DNA of 64,000 bases from Cellulomonas sp. Root930 (GCA_001429255.1 LMJI01000002.1:607274-671273); one strand, 5' to 3'; counted from the stretch's first letter, positions 8,455-17,688 are shown. Notes: generated from the letters alone by a model not told the origin. A program made the numbers and translations.

Positions 8455-9765
8455 ATGGAGTACTTGGTCGCTGTACTCATCGTGGTCGTCGTGCTGCTGG
8501 CGTCCATCGGGCTGCACGAGGTCGGGCACATGGTGCCCGCCAAGCGCTTCGGCGTGCGCGTGAGCCACTACATGGTCGGCTTCGGCCCCACGCTCTGGTC
8601 GCGCACCAAGGGCGAGACCGAGTACGGGCTCAAGGCGATCCCGCTGGGTGGCTACGTGCGCCTGGTGGGCATGTACCCGCCCGACGCCGCGGTGGGCAAC
8701 CCGCCGGCGCGCACCTGGCTCGGCCGGCTCGCGCGCGACGCGCGGCAGGCCAGCGCGGAGGAGATCCTCCCCGGCCAGGACGGCCGCGCGTTCTACCACC
8801 TGTCGACGCCCAAGAAGCTGGTCGTCATGCTCGGCGGCCCGGTGATGAACCTCGTCATCGCGTTCGTCCTCATGGCCATCGTGCTCGTCGGGTTCGGCAT
8901 GCCGCAGACCACGACGACCCTCACCAGCGTGTCCCAGTGCGTCATCCCCGCCGACGCCGACCAGGCGCGCGACTGCCTCCCGTCGGACGTCGCCGCGCCG
9001 GCCGCCGCGGCGGGCATCGAGCCGGGCGACACCGTCGTGTCCTACGACGGGACGCAGATCACGTCCTGGGACCAGCTCTCCGGTCTCATCCGCAGCACCG
9101 GCGAGGAGGCCGTCCCGCTCGTCGTCGAGCGCGACGGGGCGCTCGTCGACCTCACCATCACCCCGATCGTCGCCGAGCGGCCGGTGTACGACGAGAACGA
9201 CGAGCTGGTCCTCGACGCCGCCGGAGACCCGGTCACCGAGCCGGTCGGGTTCCTCGGCATCACCCCCTCGCGCGAGATGGTCCGGCAGTCCCTGCTGTCC
9301 GTGCCCGGCGTGGTGGCGGACACCACCTGGCAGACCGTCACGGTCGTCGCCACGCTGCCCGCCCGCGTCGTCGACCTGGTCGAGTCGCAGGTGAACGACA
9401 CGCCTCGCGACGTGAACAGCATCGTCGGCGTGGTGGGCATCGGCCGGTTCGCCGGGGAGATCGCCTCGACCGACGGCATCGACTGGCAGATCAAGGCGGC
9501 CTCCCTGCTGCAGATGCTCGCGGCCCTGAACATCGCGCTGTTCGTCTTCAACCTCATCCCGCTCCCGCCGCTCGACGGCGGGCACGTCGTGGCCGCCCTG
9601 TGGGAGGGCGCGCGCCGGCAGGTGGCGCGCGTGCGCGGACTGCCGAGGCCGGGGCCGTTCGACTCCGCCAAGCTGGTGCCGCTCGCGTACTCGGTCTTCA
9701 TCGTGCTCGGCGCCGTCGGCCTGCTGCTGATCTACGCGGACATCGTCAACCCGGTGCAGATCTGA
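8455..9765 (+). CDS. rseP: Site-2 intramembrane metalloprotease (RseP/Rip1 family)
   Basis: Membrane-embedded zinc protease (436 aa) that cleaves transmembrane anti-sigma factors and other single-pass proteins. Zinc-binding HEVGH is at residues 21-25 in the first helix and the second motif LDGGH at 373-377 (Asp374). A PDZ domain sits between them, around GIEPGDTVVSYDGTQITSWD. ATG 8455 is chosen because the first helix and HExxH then fall at the usual distance from the N-terminus and GGAGGG precedes it. ispG and a GNAT gene follow, the same order as around mycobacterial Rip1. The dxr gene often found upstream is absent; gabT is there instead. Confidence 0.94.
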   Translation: MEYLVAVLIVVVVLLASIGLHEVGHMVPAKRFGVRVSHYMVGFGPTLWSRTKGETEYGLKAIPLGGYVRLVGMYPPDAAVGNPPARTWLGRLARDARQASAEEILPGQDGRAFYHLSTPKKLVVMLGGPVMNLVIAFVLMAIVLVGFGMPQTTTTLTSVSQCVIPADADQARDCLPSDVAAPAAAAGIEPGDTVVSYDGTQITSWDQLSGLIRSTGEEAVPLVVERDGALVDLTITPIVAERPVYDENDELVLDAAGDPVTEPVGFLGITPSREMVRQSLLSVPGVVADTTWQTVTVVATLPARVVDLVESQVNDTPRDVNSIVGVVGIGRFAGEIASTDGIDWQIKAASLLQMLAALNIALFVFNLIPLPPLDGGHVVAALWEGARRQVARVRGLPRPGPFDSAKLVPLAYSVFIVLGAVGLLLIYADIVNPVQI

Positions 9766-9846
9766 CCTGTGGGCGCGCTGGGGTGATCTCGTGCACACCG
9801 GCCCCTGCGGGCGGGCGCGCCACCCACCGGGTGCGATGATGGCGTG

Positions 9847-11007
9847 GTGAGCATCCCGATCAGCCTCGGCATGCCGGAGGCGCCCCCCCTGGTCCTGGCA
9901 CCCCGGCGCAAGACCCGCAAGATCAAGGTCGGCAAGATCGAGGTCGGCGGCGACGCCCCGGTCAGCGTCCAGTCCATGTGCACCACGCAGACCACCGACA
10001 TCAACTCGACGCTCCAGCAGATCGCCGAGCTGACCGCGGCCGGCTGCGACATCGTGCGCGTGGCCGTGCCGACGCAGGACGACGCGGACGCGCTCCCCGC
10101 CATCGCGCACAAGTCGCAGATCCCCGTGATCGCAGACATCCACTTCCAGCCGAAGTACGTGTTCGCCGCGATCGACGCCGGCTGCGCCGCTGTCCGCGTG
10201 AACCCCGGCAACATCCGCAAGTTCGACGACCAGGTCAAGGAGATCGCCCGCGCGGCGACCGACGCCGGCACGTCGATCCGGATCGGCGTCAACGCCGGCT
10301 CACTGGACCCGCGACTGCTCGCCAAGTACGGCAAGGCCACCCCGGAGGCGCTCGTCGAGTCCGCCGTCTGGGAGGCGTCGCTGTTCGAGGAGCACGGCTT
10401 CCGCGACTTCAAGATCTCCGTCAAGCACAACGACCCCGTGATCATGGTCCGGGCGTACGAGCTGCTCTCCGAGCGCGGCGACTGGCCCCTGCACCTCGGT
10501 GTGACCGAGGCCGGCCCGGCGTTCCAGGGCACGATCAAGTCCGCGACCGCGTTCGGCGCGCTGCTGAGCAAGGGCATCGGCGACACCATCCGCGTGTCCC
10601 TGTCCGCGCCGCCGGTCGAGGAGGTCAAGGTCGGCATCCAGATCCTGCAGTCGCTCAACCTGCGCCCGCGCAAGCTGGAGATCGTGTCCTGCCCCTCGTG
10701 CGGCCGCGCGCAGGTCGACGTGTACTCGCTGGCCGAGCGCGTCACCGCGGGCCTCGAGGGCATGGAGGTGCCGCTGCGCGTCGCCGTCATGGGCTGCGTC
10801 GTCAACGGACCCGGCGAGGCGCGCGAGGCGGACCTCGGGGTGGCGTCCGGCAACGGCAAGGGCCAGATCTTCGTCAAGGGTCAGGTCATCAAGACCGTGC
10901 CCGAGGCGCTCATCGTGGAGACCCTCATCGAGGAGGCCATGCGCCTCGCCGAGAGCATGGACCCGGTCGAGTCCGGCGACGGCGCCCCGGTCGTCACCGT
11001 CGGCTGA
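9847..11007 (+). CDS. ispG: 4-hydroxy-3-methylbut-2-enyl diphosphate synthase
   Basis: Iron-sulfur enzyme of the non-mevalonate (MEP) isoprenoid pathway, converting MEcPP to HMBPP. The 386-aa protein has the TIM-barrel start PVSVQSMCTTQTTDINST and the C-terminal cluster-binding cysteines in SCPSCGR and MGCVVNGPGEAREAD. GTG 9847 is preferred because a GATGAT element ends six bases upstream, the spacing seen at other probable leaderless genes here; GTG 9844 differs by one residue. It lies downstream of rseP and upstream of a GNAT gene, as in many Actinobacteria. Confidence 0.96.
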   Translation: MSIPISLGMPEAPPLVLAPRRKTRKIKVGKIEVGGDAPVSVQSMCTTQTTDINSTLQQIAELTAAGCDIVRVAVPTQDDADALPAIAHKSQIPVIADIHFQPKYVFAAIDAGCAAVRVNPGNIRKFDDQVKEIARAATDAGTSIRIGVNAGSLDPRLLAKYGKATPEALVESAVWEASLFEEHGFRDFKISVKHNDPVIMVRAYELLSERGDWPLHLGVTEAGPAFQGTIKSATAFGALLSKGIGDTIRVSLSAPPVEEVKVGIQILQSLNLRPRKLEIVSCPSCGRAQVDVYSLAERVTAGLEGMEVPLRVAVMGCVVNGPGEAREADLGVASGNGKGQIFVKGQVIKTVPEALIVETLIEEAMRLAESMDPVESGDGAPVVTVG

Positions 11008-11084
11008 GGTTGCAGCACCCCGGTTCACTCGATCGGCGTGTCGGACATCGGGTGAACCGGACGCCCGTGGTGCAGGATCTACCC

Positions 11085-11999
11085 ATGGTGCAACGCCGCG
11101 CGGCTCTGCTCGACGGTCGGGCCGGAGGTCGTGTCCTCGGAGACGTCGACCTCACCGCTGCCCTGGCCGTGTGCGCGCGTGACGCGGTCGGTTCCGTGCT
11201 CGCGACGGCGCGGCTCGAGCAGGCTGTCGGACGGACGCTGCGCGCCGCCGGCGGCACGTTGTGGGGCTACGAGGAGGACGGCGAGCTCCTCGCGGTCTGC
11301 TTCGCGGGCGCGAACATGGTCCCCGTCGTCCCGGGGGACGACCCGCAGGTGCTGAGCCGGGCGCTGGACGCCTTCGCGTGCCTCGCGCGCGGGCAGGGCA
11401 GACGGTGCTCGTCGATCGTCGGCCCGGCCGACGCCGTGCTCGGCCTGTGGGGACGGCTGCGCTACTCCTGGCCCGCGGCCCGCGAGGTCCGCGACGACCA
11501 GCCGTCGATGGTGATCGAGCACGCGCCGCTGGTCACGGCGGACCCGCGGGTGCGCCGCTCGAGGCCGGAGGAGTTCGACGTCGTGCTCCCCGCCTGCGTC
11601 CGCATGTTCACCGAGGAGGTCGGCTACTCGCCGGTCAGCGGCCCCGGCGGACCCTACGAGACACGGGTGCACGGCCTGATCGCGCAGGGACGGTCGTTCG
11701 TGCGCATCGACCCGGCGCAGGGGAGCCACGGCCACCGGCCCTCCGGGGACGTCGTGTTCAAGGCCGAGCTCGGGGCCGTCGCCGGGGGAGTGGCGCAGGT
11801 GCAGGGCGTGTGGGTGGCACCCGACCGGCGCGGAGAGCGGCTCTCGGAGTCCGGGATGGCCGCGGTGGTGCAGATCGCCCGCGGGGAGGTGGCACCGCTG
11901 GTGTCCCTCTACGTGAACAGCTACAACGAGCGGGCCCTCGCGGCCTACCGCGCGGTGGGCTTCCGGCAGGTCGGAACGTACGCGACGGTCCTCTTCTAG
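11085..11999 (+). CDS. GNAT-family N-acetyltransferase with N-terminal DUF4081-like domain
   Basis: Predicted two-domain acetyltransferase (304 aa). The first ~130 residues resemble the DUF4081 region found in actinobacterial GNAT proteins next to ispG. The C-terminal half is a GNAT fold: acetyl-CoA loop VWVAPDRRGERLSESGMAAV and the end motif NSYNERALAAYRAVGFRQVGTY. Substrate unknown; conservation of the rseP-ispG-GNAT order suggests a link to the envelope or to isoprenoids, but that is inference. ATG 11085 is preceded by CAGGAT six bases upstream. GTG 11052 is possible. The stop overlaps the convergent glycosylase stop. Confidence 0.85.
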   Translation: MVQRRAALLDGRAGGRVLGDVDLTAALAVCARDAVGSVLATARLEQAVGRTLRAAGGTLWGYEEDGELLAVCFAGANMVPVVPGDDPQVLSRALDAFACLARGQGRRCSSIVGPADAVLGLWGRLRYSWPAAREVRDDQPSMVIEHAPLVTADPRVRRSRPEEFDVVLPACVRMFTEEVGYSPVSGPGGPYETRVHGLIAQGRSFVRIDPAQGSHGHRPSGDVVFKAELGAVAGGVAQVQGVWVAPDRRGERLSESGMAAVVQIARGEVAPLVSLYVNSYNERALAAYRAVGFRQVGTYATVLF

Positions 12000-12886
12000 C
12001 GCAGCAGCCGCGACATCCGCCGGTCGGCCAGCGGCTTGCCGCCCGTCTGGCACGTGGGGCAGTACTGCAGGGACGAGTCCGCGAAAGAGACCTCGTGCAC
12101 CGTGTCGCCGCACGGCACGTCGTTCCAGCCCGGGCACGGCTGGCCCGTGCGACCGTGCACCTTCATCCCTCGGCGCTTGGCGTCCTTGAGCTCGGCGGCG
12201 GGCTTCCCCGAGGCCGACCGGACGGCACCGGTGAGCACCTCCCGGATCGCCTCCCAGAGCGTGCGGGTGCGGTCGGCGTCGAACGACCTCGTCATCGCGA
12301 ACGGGCTCATCCGGGCGGCGAGCAGGATCTCGTCGGAGTAGGCGTTGCCGATCCCCGCGATCGTGCCCTGGTCGCGCAGCAGGCCCTTGACCTGCTGGTT
12401 GCGCGCCGCGAGCAGCTCCGCCAGCCGGTCCTCGGTGAACTCGTCGGACAGCGGCTCGACACCGAGGGTGGCGATCTGCGGGACGTCTCCGGGGGACTCG
12501 ACCACGTGCACCGCCAAGCGCTTGCGGGTGCCGGCCTCGGTCAGATCGAAGCCGGAGCCGTCGTCGATGCGCACCCGCAGCGCCAGCGGCGACTTGCCGG
12601 GCCGCACCGGGTTCGTGGACAGCTGCTCCGACCAGCGCACCCAGCCGGCGCGGGAGAGGTGCCAGATCAGGTGCAGGGGTTCACCGGTGGGCGTCGCCAC
12701 CATCACGTCCAGCCACTTGCCGTGCCGCTGCACGTCGACCACGACGCCGCCGACGAGGGCGTCGGGCGCCGGGCGGAACGTCTTGAGCGCGCTGATGGCG
12801 CCGATCGAGACCTCGGTCACGGTGTGGTCGACCATCCGCCCGCGCAGGAACTGCGCGAGCGCCTCGACCTCGGGCAGCTCCGGCAC
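11996..12886 (-). CDS. Formamidopyrimidine-DNA glycosylase / endonuclease VIII family protein
   Basis: Base-excision repair enzyme (296 aa) that removes oxidised bases through a catalytic N-terminal proline. GTG 12886 is chosen because it places PELPEVEAL directly after the initiator Met, giving Pro2 and Glu3. An ATG at 12895 would add three residues and block the nucleophile. The helix-two-turn-helix is IGNAYSDEILLAARMSPFA. The C-terminus has a zinc-finger-like set of four cysteines (CPGWNDVPC and YCPTC). It is convergent with the GNAT gene and divergent from proS. A second family member lies at 52197-52958. Lesion preference cannot be read from sequence. Confidence 0.9.
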   Translation of the reverse strand: MPELPEVEALAQFLRGRMVDHTVTEVSIGAISALKTFRPAPDALVGGVVVDVQRHGKWLDVMVATPTGEPLHLIWHLSRAGWVRWSEQLSTNPVRPGKSPLALRVRIDDGSGFDLTEAGTRKRLAVHVVESPGDVPQIATLGVEPLSDEFTEDRLAELLAARNQQVKGLLRDQGTIAGIGNAYSDEILLAARMSPFAMTRSFDADRTRTLWEAIREVLTGAVRSASGKPAAELKDAKRRGMKVHGRTGQPCPGWNDVPCGDTVHEVSFADSSLQYCPTCQTGGKPLADRRMSRLLR

Positions 12887-12941
12887 GTGCACCATCGTGG
12901 CGCACGGCCGAATGTCGTGCGAGCCACTCGGCGCGGGCAAC

Positions 12942-12947
12942 TAGGCT
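12942..12947 (+). promoter_or_regulatory. Candidate -10 box of proS (leaderless)
   Basis: TAGGCT ends six bases before the proS ATG, and no ribosome binding site fits between them. This suggests a leaderless transcript. The -35 region has no recognisable hexamer. Confidence 0.4.
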
Positions 12948-12953
12948 CCGTCC

Positions 12954-14759
12954 ATGCTCATCCGCCTGTCCCAGCTCTTCTTCCGCACCCTGCGTGAGGA
13001 CCCGGTCGACGCCGAGGTCGCCAGCCACCGGCTGCTCGTGCGCGCGGGCTACATCCGCCGCGCCGCCCCCGGCATCTACTCGTGGCTGCCGCTCGGGCTG
13101 CGGGTGCTGGCCAAGGTGGAGCAGGTGGTCCGCGAGGAGATGGCCGCCGCCGGCGCGCAGGAGGTGCACTTCCCGGCGCTGCTGCCGAGGGAGCCCTACG
13201 AGGCGACCGGCCGCTGGACCGAGTACGGACCGAACATCTTCCGGCTGAAGGACCGCAAGGGCGGCGACTACCTGCTCGCGCCCACGCACGAGGAGATGTT
13301 CACGCTGCTGGTCAAGGACCTGTACTCGTCGTACAAGGACCTGCCGCTGGCGCTGTACCAGATCCAGACGAAGTACCGCGACGAGGCGCGTCCGCGCGCC
13401 GGGCTCATCCGCGGCCGCGAGTTCATCATGAAGGACGCCTACTCGTTCGACGTCGACGACGCCGGGCTGGCGGTGTCCTACCAGTCGCAGCGGGACGCCT
13501 ACGAGCGGATCTTCAGCCGGCTCGGCCTCGAGTACGTCATCGTCGCCGCCACCTCGGGTGCCATGGGTGGCTCGCGGTCCGAGGAGTTCCTCACGCCCAC
13601 GGCGATCGGCGAGGACACGTTCGTCCGCTCGCCGGGCGGCTACGCGGCGAACGTCGAGGCGGTGACCACCGTCGTGCCCGACGCCGTCCCGTTCGACGAC
13701 GCCCCCGCGGCGCACGTCGAGGACACCCCGGACACACCGACCATCGACACGCTGGTCGCGGTCGCCAACGAGCGGTTCGCGCGGCCCGACCGCCCCTGGG
13801 CGGCCGCCGACACCCTCAAGAACGTCGTCCTCGCGCTGGTCCACCCGACCGGCGAGCGCGAGCTGCTCGTCGTCGGCCTGCCCGGCGACCGCGAGGTGGA
13901 CCTCAAGCGCCTGGAGGCGTCCGTCGCCCCCGCCGAGGTCGAGGCCGCCGGCGACGCCGACTTCGCCGCGCACCCGGAGCTGGTCCGCGGTTACCTCGGC
14001 CCGGGCGTCCTGGGTCCGAACGTGCCGGTCGCCGAGGGCGCAGGGGACACGGCGCGGACCTCCGTGCGTTACCTGCTCGACCCGCGCGTCGTGGTCGGCA
14101 CCCGCTGGATCACCGGCGCCAACGAGCACGGCAAGCACGTGTTCGACCTGGTGGCCGGTCGCGACTTCACGGCTGACGGCACCGTCGAGGCCGCCGAGGT
14201 GCGCGCCGGCGACCCTGCACCGGACGGCTCCGGCCCGCTCGAGCTGGCGCGCGGCATCGAGATCGGCCACATCTTCGCCCTCGGCCGCAAGTACGCCCAG
14301 GCGCTCGGCCTCACCGTGCTGGACCAGAACGGGAAGGCGCAGGTGGTGACCATGGGCTCCTACGGCGTCGGTGTCACCCGCGTGCTCGCCGCGCTCGCGG
14401 AGGCCAACAACGACGAGCGTGGGTTGGCCTGGCCGGCGCACGTCGCGCCCGCGCACGTGCACGTGGTCGCCACCGGCAAGGACCCGGCGGTGTTCGAGGC
14501 CGCCGACGCGCTCGCCACCGAGCTCTCGTCCCGCGGGGTCGAGGTGCTCTACGACGACCGCCCGGGCAAGGTCTCGCCCGGAGTGAAGTTCGCCGACGCG
14601 GAGCTGCTGGGTGTGCCGCTGGTGGTGGTCGTCGGTCGAGGGCTGGCCGAGGGGGTCGTCGAGGTGCGTCCGCGCGTGGGCGGCACCACCGAGCAGGTGC
14701 CGGTCGCCGAGGCGGCCGACCGCGTCAGCGCCCTGGTCGACGCCCTGCTGGCCGTCTGA
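12954..14759 (+). CDS. proS: Prolyl-tRNA synthetase (bacterial type, with editing domain)
   Basis: Class II aminoacyl-tRNA synthetase (601 aa) that charges tRNA-Pro. Class II features are seen in GIYSWLPLGLRVL (motif 1 region), the motif-2 block YRDEARPRAGLIRGREFIMK, and TMGSYGVGVTRVLAAL (motif 3). Between motifs 2 and 3, about residues 220-400, lies an insertion that matches the INS editing domain hydrolysing mischarged Ala-tRNA-Pro. The C-terminus is an anticodon-binding domain. Length and layout are those of the full bacterial type. A DUF4439 gene converges on it with a 4-base gap. Confidence 0.97.
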   Translation: MLIRLSQLFFRTLREDPVDAEVASHRLLVRAGYIRRAAPGIYSWLPLGLRVLAKVEQVVREEMAAAGAQEVHFPALLPREPYEATGRWTEYGPNIFRLKDRKGGDYLLAPTHEEMFTLLVKDLYSSYKDLPLALYQIQTKYRDEARPRAGLIRGREFIMKDAYSFDVDDAGLAVSYQSQRDAYERIFSRLGLEYVIVAATSGAMGGSRSEEFLTPTAIGEDTFVRSPGGYAANVEAVTTVVPDAVPFDDAPAAHVEDTPDTPTIDTLVAVANERFARPDRPWAAADTLKNVVLALVHPTGERELLVVGLPGDREVDLKRLEASVAPAEVEAAGDADFAAHPELVRGYLGPGVLGPNVPVAEGAGDTARTSVRYLLDPRVVVGTRWITGANEHGKHVFDLVAGRDFTADGTVEAAEVRAGDPAPDGSGPLELARGIEIGHIFALGRKYAQALGLTVLDQNGKAQVVTMGSYGVGVTRVLAALAEANNDERGLAWPAHVAPAHVHVVATGKDPAVFEAADALATELSSRGVEVLYDDRPGKVSPGVKFADAELLGVPLVVVVGRGLAEGVVEVRPRVGGTTEQVPVAEAADRVSALVDALLAV

Positions 14760-14763
14760 CGGG

Positions 14764-15810
14764 TCAGCCGGTGGGCTGCTGCGCCCGTTCCGGCAGGCCC
14801 GGGAACGGGACGTGCGTCGCGCCCCAGGCGGCCGCGTCGGCCGTCGCGCGGCGCAGGCCCGCGATCAGTGCCGACCGGCTGCCCGGTTCGGCCTGGGCCA
14901 CGGCGTCGGCGTACGCGTCGGCGACGGCGGTCTCGAGCGAGCGCGCGAGGGCGGAGGAGACGGCCGGGTCGTCGAGACCGGCGGGCAGCGCGTAGGACGC
15001 GCGGCGGGGGTCCTGCGCGGAGCCGTCGATCCCGGCCGCGCCGGCCCAGTCCTCGCTCGTGGCGCGGTGTGCGGCGGCGGTGGCGCGGGCGGCGGAGCGC
15101 TGGTCGCCCGAGAGCTTGGCGGCGATCACCTCGAACCCGTAGCCGGCCTCGTCGTGCACGAGCGCCAGCACGCCGACCTCGCCGGTGGTGAGACCGTCGA
15201 CACCGGACGTCGTCGCGGTGTCGGACGGGCTCGGCGTCGGGTCGGTCGGGGCGGGCGCGTCGTCGGGCTCGAGCGACGGCGTCTCCGCCCCGGTGGCGGC
15301 GGCCAGACGCTGGGTGAGCTCCCCGCGGGAGGTCGCGATCGACGCGATCAGCCGTGCGAGCGGTCCGTCGTCCACCGCGTCCGCGTCGGCGAGGGCCGTC
15401 CGGGTCGCGGCGGCCAGCTCCTCGAGCACCTCGGCGACGGACTGCGTGGTCGGGGGGCTCGTCGTGGGGGAGTCCGTGGGAGCGGGCAGGCCGGAGACGT
15501 ACACCCCGCCGAGCTGGTCCGCGTGCTGGTCGGAGTACCCCGCGACGTCGGCGAGGACGGGGGAGACAGGCTCGACCGCACCGTCGGGCAGCGCAGCGGC
15601 GGCTGTCGCGGCGGCCGAGAGGGCGAGCGAGTCGGCGACGGTCCGGGCGCGGACCTGCTCGACCGCGTCCGGGCTGGGCTCGACCGGAGGCGGGGTCTCG
15701 GCCCGCAGACCGCATGCCGCGAGCGTGAGAACCATCACGGCCGCAGCGACCAGCCGGGTCAGTGGGCGCACGAGATCGTGCCGCGCCGCGAGGTCCTGGT
15801 CCGTGCTCAT
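14764..15810 (-). CDS. DUF4439 ferritin-like lipoprotein
   Basis: Predicted lipoprotein (348 aa) with no established function. An N-terminal helix LVAAAVMVLTLAAC ends in a lipobox. A helical middle follows, then a Pro/Ser/Thr/Asp-rich linker (about residues 195-225), then a C-terminal helical bundle that corresponds to the DUF4439 ferritin-like domain. It is divergent from rimP and convergent with proS, a position in which actinobacterial DUF4439 proteins are commonly found. A ferritin-like fold would suggest iron or redox chemistry outside the membrane, but I cannot point to metal ligands with confidence. ATG 15810 is the most upstream sensible start. Confidence 0.75.
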   Translation of the reverse strand: MSTDQDLAARHDLVRPLTRLVAAAVMVLTLAACGLRAETPPPVEPSPDAVEQVRARTVADSLALSAAATAAAALPDGAVEPVSPVLADVAGYSDQHADQLGGVYVSGLPAPTDSPTTSPPTTQSVAEVLEELAAATRTALADADAVDDGPLARLIASIATSRGELTQRLAAATGAETPSLEPDDAPAPTDPTPSPSDTATTSGVDGLTTGEVGVLALVHDEAGYGFEVIAAKLSGDQRSAARATAAAHRATSEDWAGAAGIDGSAQDPRRASYALPAGLDDPAVSSALARSLETAVADAYADAVAQAEPGSRSALIAGLRRATADAAAWGATHVPFPGLPERAQQPTG

Positions 15811-15866
15811 CGCCGGTGATCCTGCCACGCCGCGCGGGCGCGGCCGTCGGGCACGCCCGGACTCGT

Positions 15867-15872
15867 TACTGT
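15867..15872 (+). promoter_or_regulatory. Candidate -10 box for the rimP-nusA operon
   Basis: TACTGT (TAnnnT type) lies in the gap between the divergent DUF4439 gene and rimP, 67 bases before the rimP ATG. The leader in between is unremarkable apart from AGGAGG at 15929-15934, the rimP ribosome binding site. Confidence 0.3.
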
Positions 15873-15939
15873 GGACCCACAACATCACAGGGTCGCAACG
15901 TCGCTCGCCGACGACCCGCTGGACCGACAGGAGGCTGAC

Positions 15940-16506
15940 ATGGTCGCGCCAGCACACGCAGAACGGGTCCGGCACGTCGTGGAGCCCGCCGTCGTCGCCG
16001 GGGGTCTCGTGCTCGAGGACGTCACGGTGCGCAAGGCCGGGGCGCGATCGGTGGTCGAGGTCGTCGTGGACGTGACGGAGGACGACGAGGGTGGCCTCGA
16101 CCTGGAGCGCGTGGCCGAGGCGACCCGTGCGGTCTCCGACGCCCTCGACGCCGCTGACGTCATCGTCGGTGAGTACACGCTCGACGTGATGAGCCCCGGG
16201 GTGTACCGCCCGCTCACCGAGCGACGCCACTTCACGCGCGCCGTCGGGCGCATGCTCACCGTGACCCTGACCGACGGCACCAAGCTGGCGGGCCGACTGA
16301 CCGAGGTCGACCGGTCGCAGGCCGGCGACGCCGTCGTCGTGGTGCCCGTGACGCCCGGCCGCAAGGGCCGCAAGCCGGTGGTGGGCGAGCCGGTCCGTGT
16401 ACTTCTGACCGACGTGCGCGAGGCGCACGTCGAGGTGGACCTGTCGGGGCTGGGCCCTGTGGACGACGACGAGGCCGCGCGCGACGACGCCGGCGAGGAG
16501 AGCTGA
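15940..16506 (+). CDS. rimP: Ribosome maturation factor RimP
   Basis: 30S assembly factor (188 aa). The N-terminal domain includes VVVDVTEDDEGGLDLERVAEATRAVSDALD and the characteristic YTLDVMSPGVYRPL. The C-terminal SH3-like barrel includes GRMLTVTLTDGTKLAGRL. The acidic tail (VDDDEAARDDAGEES) is common in actinobacterial homologues. ATG 15940 follows AGGAGG by five bases. It is first in the run rimP-nusA-ylxR-infB-rbfA and nusA starts one base after its stop, so it is cotranscribed with the translation and termination factors. Confidence 0.94.
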   Translation: MVAPAHAERVRHVVEPAVVAGGLVLEDVTVRKAGARSVVEVVVDVTEDDEGGLDLERVAEATRAVSDALDAADVIVGEYTLDVMSPGVYRPLTERRHFTRAVGRMLTVTLTDGTKLAGRLTEVDRSQAGDAVVVVPVTPGRKGRKPVVGEPVRVLLTDVREAHVEVDLSGLGPVDDDEAARDDAGEES

Positions 16507-16507
16507 G

Positions 16508-17572
16508 ATGGACATCGACATGCAGGCGTTGCGGCTGCTCGAGCGCGAACGGGAGATCAGCCTCGACGTGCTGGTCTCCGCGATCGAGCAGGCGCTGCTG
16601 TCCGCCTACCACCGCACACCGGGCGCGCAGGCGAAGGCGCGGGTCGAGGTGGACCGCAAGACCGGTCACGTGACCGTCTGGGCCCGCGAGGCCGCGCCGC
16701 TGGGTGAGCCCGACGACGAGGGCATCATGCCGCCGCCGGGCCCCGACGGCCCCGAGTACGACGACACCCCCGACGGCTTCGGCCGCATCGCCACGGCGAC
16801 CGCACGCCAGGTCATCGTGCAGCGCCTGCGGGACGCCGAGGACGACCAGGTGCTCGGGGCGTTCCGCGGCAAGGAGGGCGAGGTCCTCGGCGGCGTCATC
16901 CAGCAGGGCCGCGACCCCCGCACGGTGCTCATCGACGTCGGCGGAACCGAGGCCGTCCTGCCCGCGCACGAGCAGGTCCCCGGCGAGGAGTACGTGCACG
17001 GCGACCGCATCCGCGGCTACGTGCTCGAGGTCGCCCGGGGCCAGCGCGGACCCCAGGTGACCCTGTCCCGCACCCACCCGAACCTGGTGCGCAAGCTGTT
17101 CGAGCTCGAGGTGCCCGAGGTCGCCGACGGCACCGTCGAGATCACCGCGATGGCGCGCGAGGCGGGCCACCGCACCAAGATGTCCGTCCGCGCGACGGTG
17201 GCGGGCGTCAACGCCAAGGGCGCGTGCATCGGACCGATGGGCGGCCGCGTGCGCGCCGTCATGGCGGAGCTGCACGGCGAGAAGATCGACATCGTCGACC
17301 ACGCGGACGACCCCGCCGAGATGATCGCCCACGCGCTCTCGCCGGCCCGGGTGCTGTCCGTCACGGTGGTGGACCCCGTGGCACGCGCGGCTCGCGTCGT
17401 CGTGCCGGACTACCAGCTGTCGCTCGCCATCGGCAAGGAGGGCCAGAACGCCCGGCTCGCCGCCAAGCTGACCGGCTGGCGCATCGACATCCGGTCCGAC
17501 GCCGAGGTCCCGGGGGAGAGCGTGTCGCAAGGCGCACACGGTGCCCACGATGGTGCGGACGGCAGTGAGTGA
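16508..17572 (+). CDS. nusA: Transcription termination/antitermination factor NusA
   Basis: RNA polymerase-binding factor (354 aa) that modulates pausing, termination and rRNA antitermination. It has the short actinobacterial form: N-terminal RNAP-binding domain (ALRLLEREREISLDVLVSAI), S1 domain (about residues 120-200, ending GPQVTLSRTHPNLVRKLFELE) and two KH domains (GACIGPMGGRVRAVMAEL and the second KH block IGKEGQNARLAAKLTGWRID). The C-terminal acidic repeats of proteobacterial NusA are missing, as usual in this phylum. The last ~15 residues are low-complexity. It is followed after 116 bases by ylxR. Confidence 0.96.
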   Translation: MDIDMQALRLLEREREISLDVLVSAIEQALLSAYHRTPGAQAKARVEVDRKTGHVTVWAREAAPLGEPDDEGIMPPPGPDGPEYDDTPDGFGRIATATARQVIVQRLRDAEDDQVLGAFRGKEGEVLGGVIQQGRDPRTVLIDVGGTEAVLPAHEQVPGEEYVHGDRIRGYVLEVARGQRGPQVTLSRTHPNLVRKLFELEVPEVADGTVEITAMAREAGHRTKMSVRATVAGVNAKGACIGPMGGRVRAVMAELHGEKIDIVDHADDPAEMIAHALSPARVLSVTVVDPVARAARVVVPDYQLSLAIGKEGQNARLAAKLTGWRIDIRSDAEVPGESVSQGAHGAHDGADGSE

Positions 17573-17688
17573 CCTCACGAGTGACGCCGCCGGAGCCGCG
17601 GCGCGGTAGACTTGCTGCGGCTGGGCCGGATGTCCGGCTCCTCCCGTCGAGCCGGCGGACCCCACTGACACCGAAAGATGTCTCTGGC

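Noticed and set aside
12893..12895. ATG as start of the first Fpg/Nei protein
   Set aside because: It would place three residues before the catalytic proline. The GTG at 12886 exposes Pro2.
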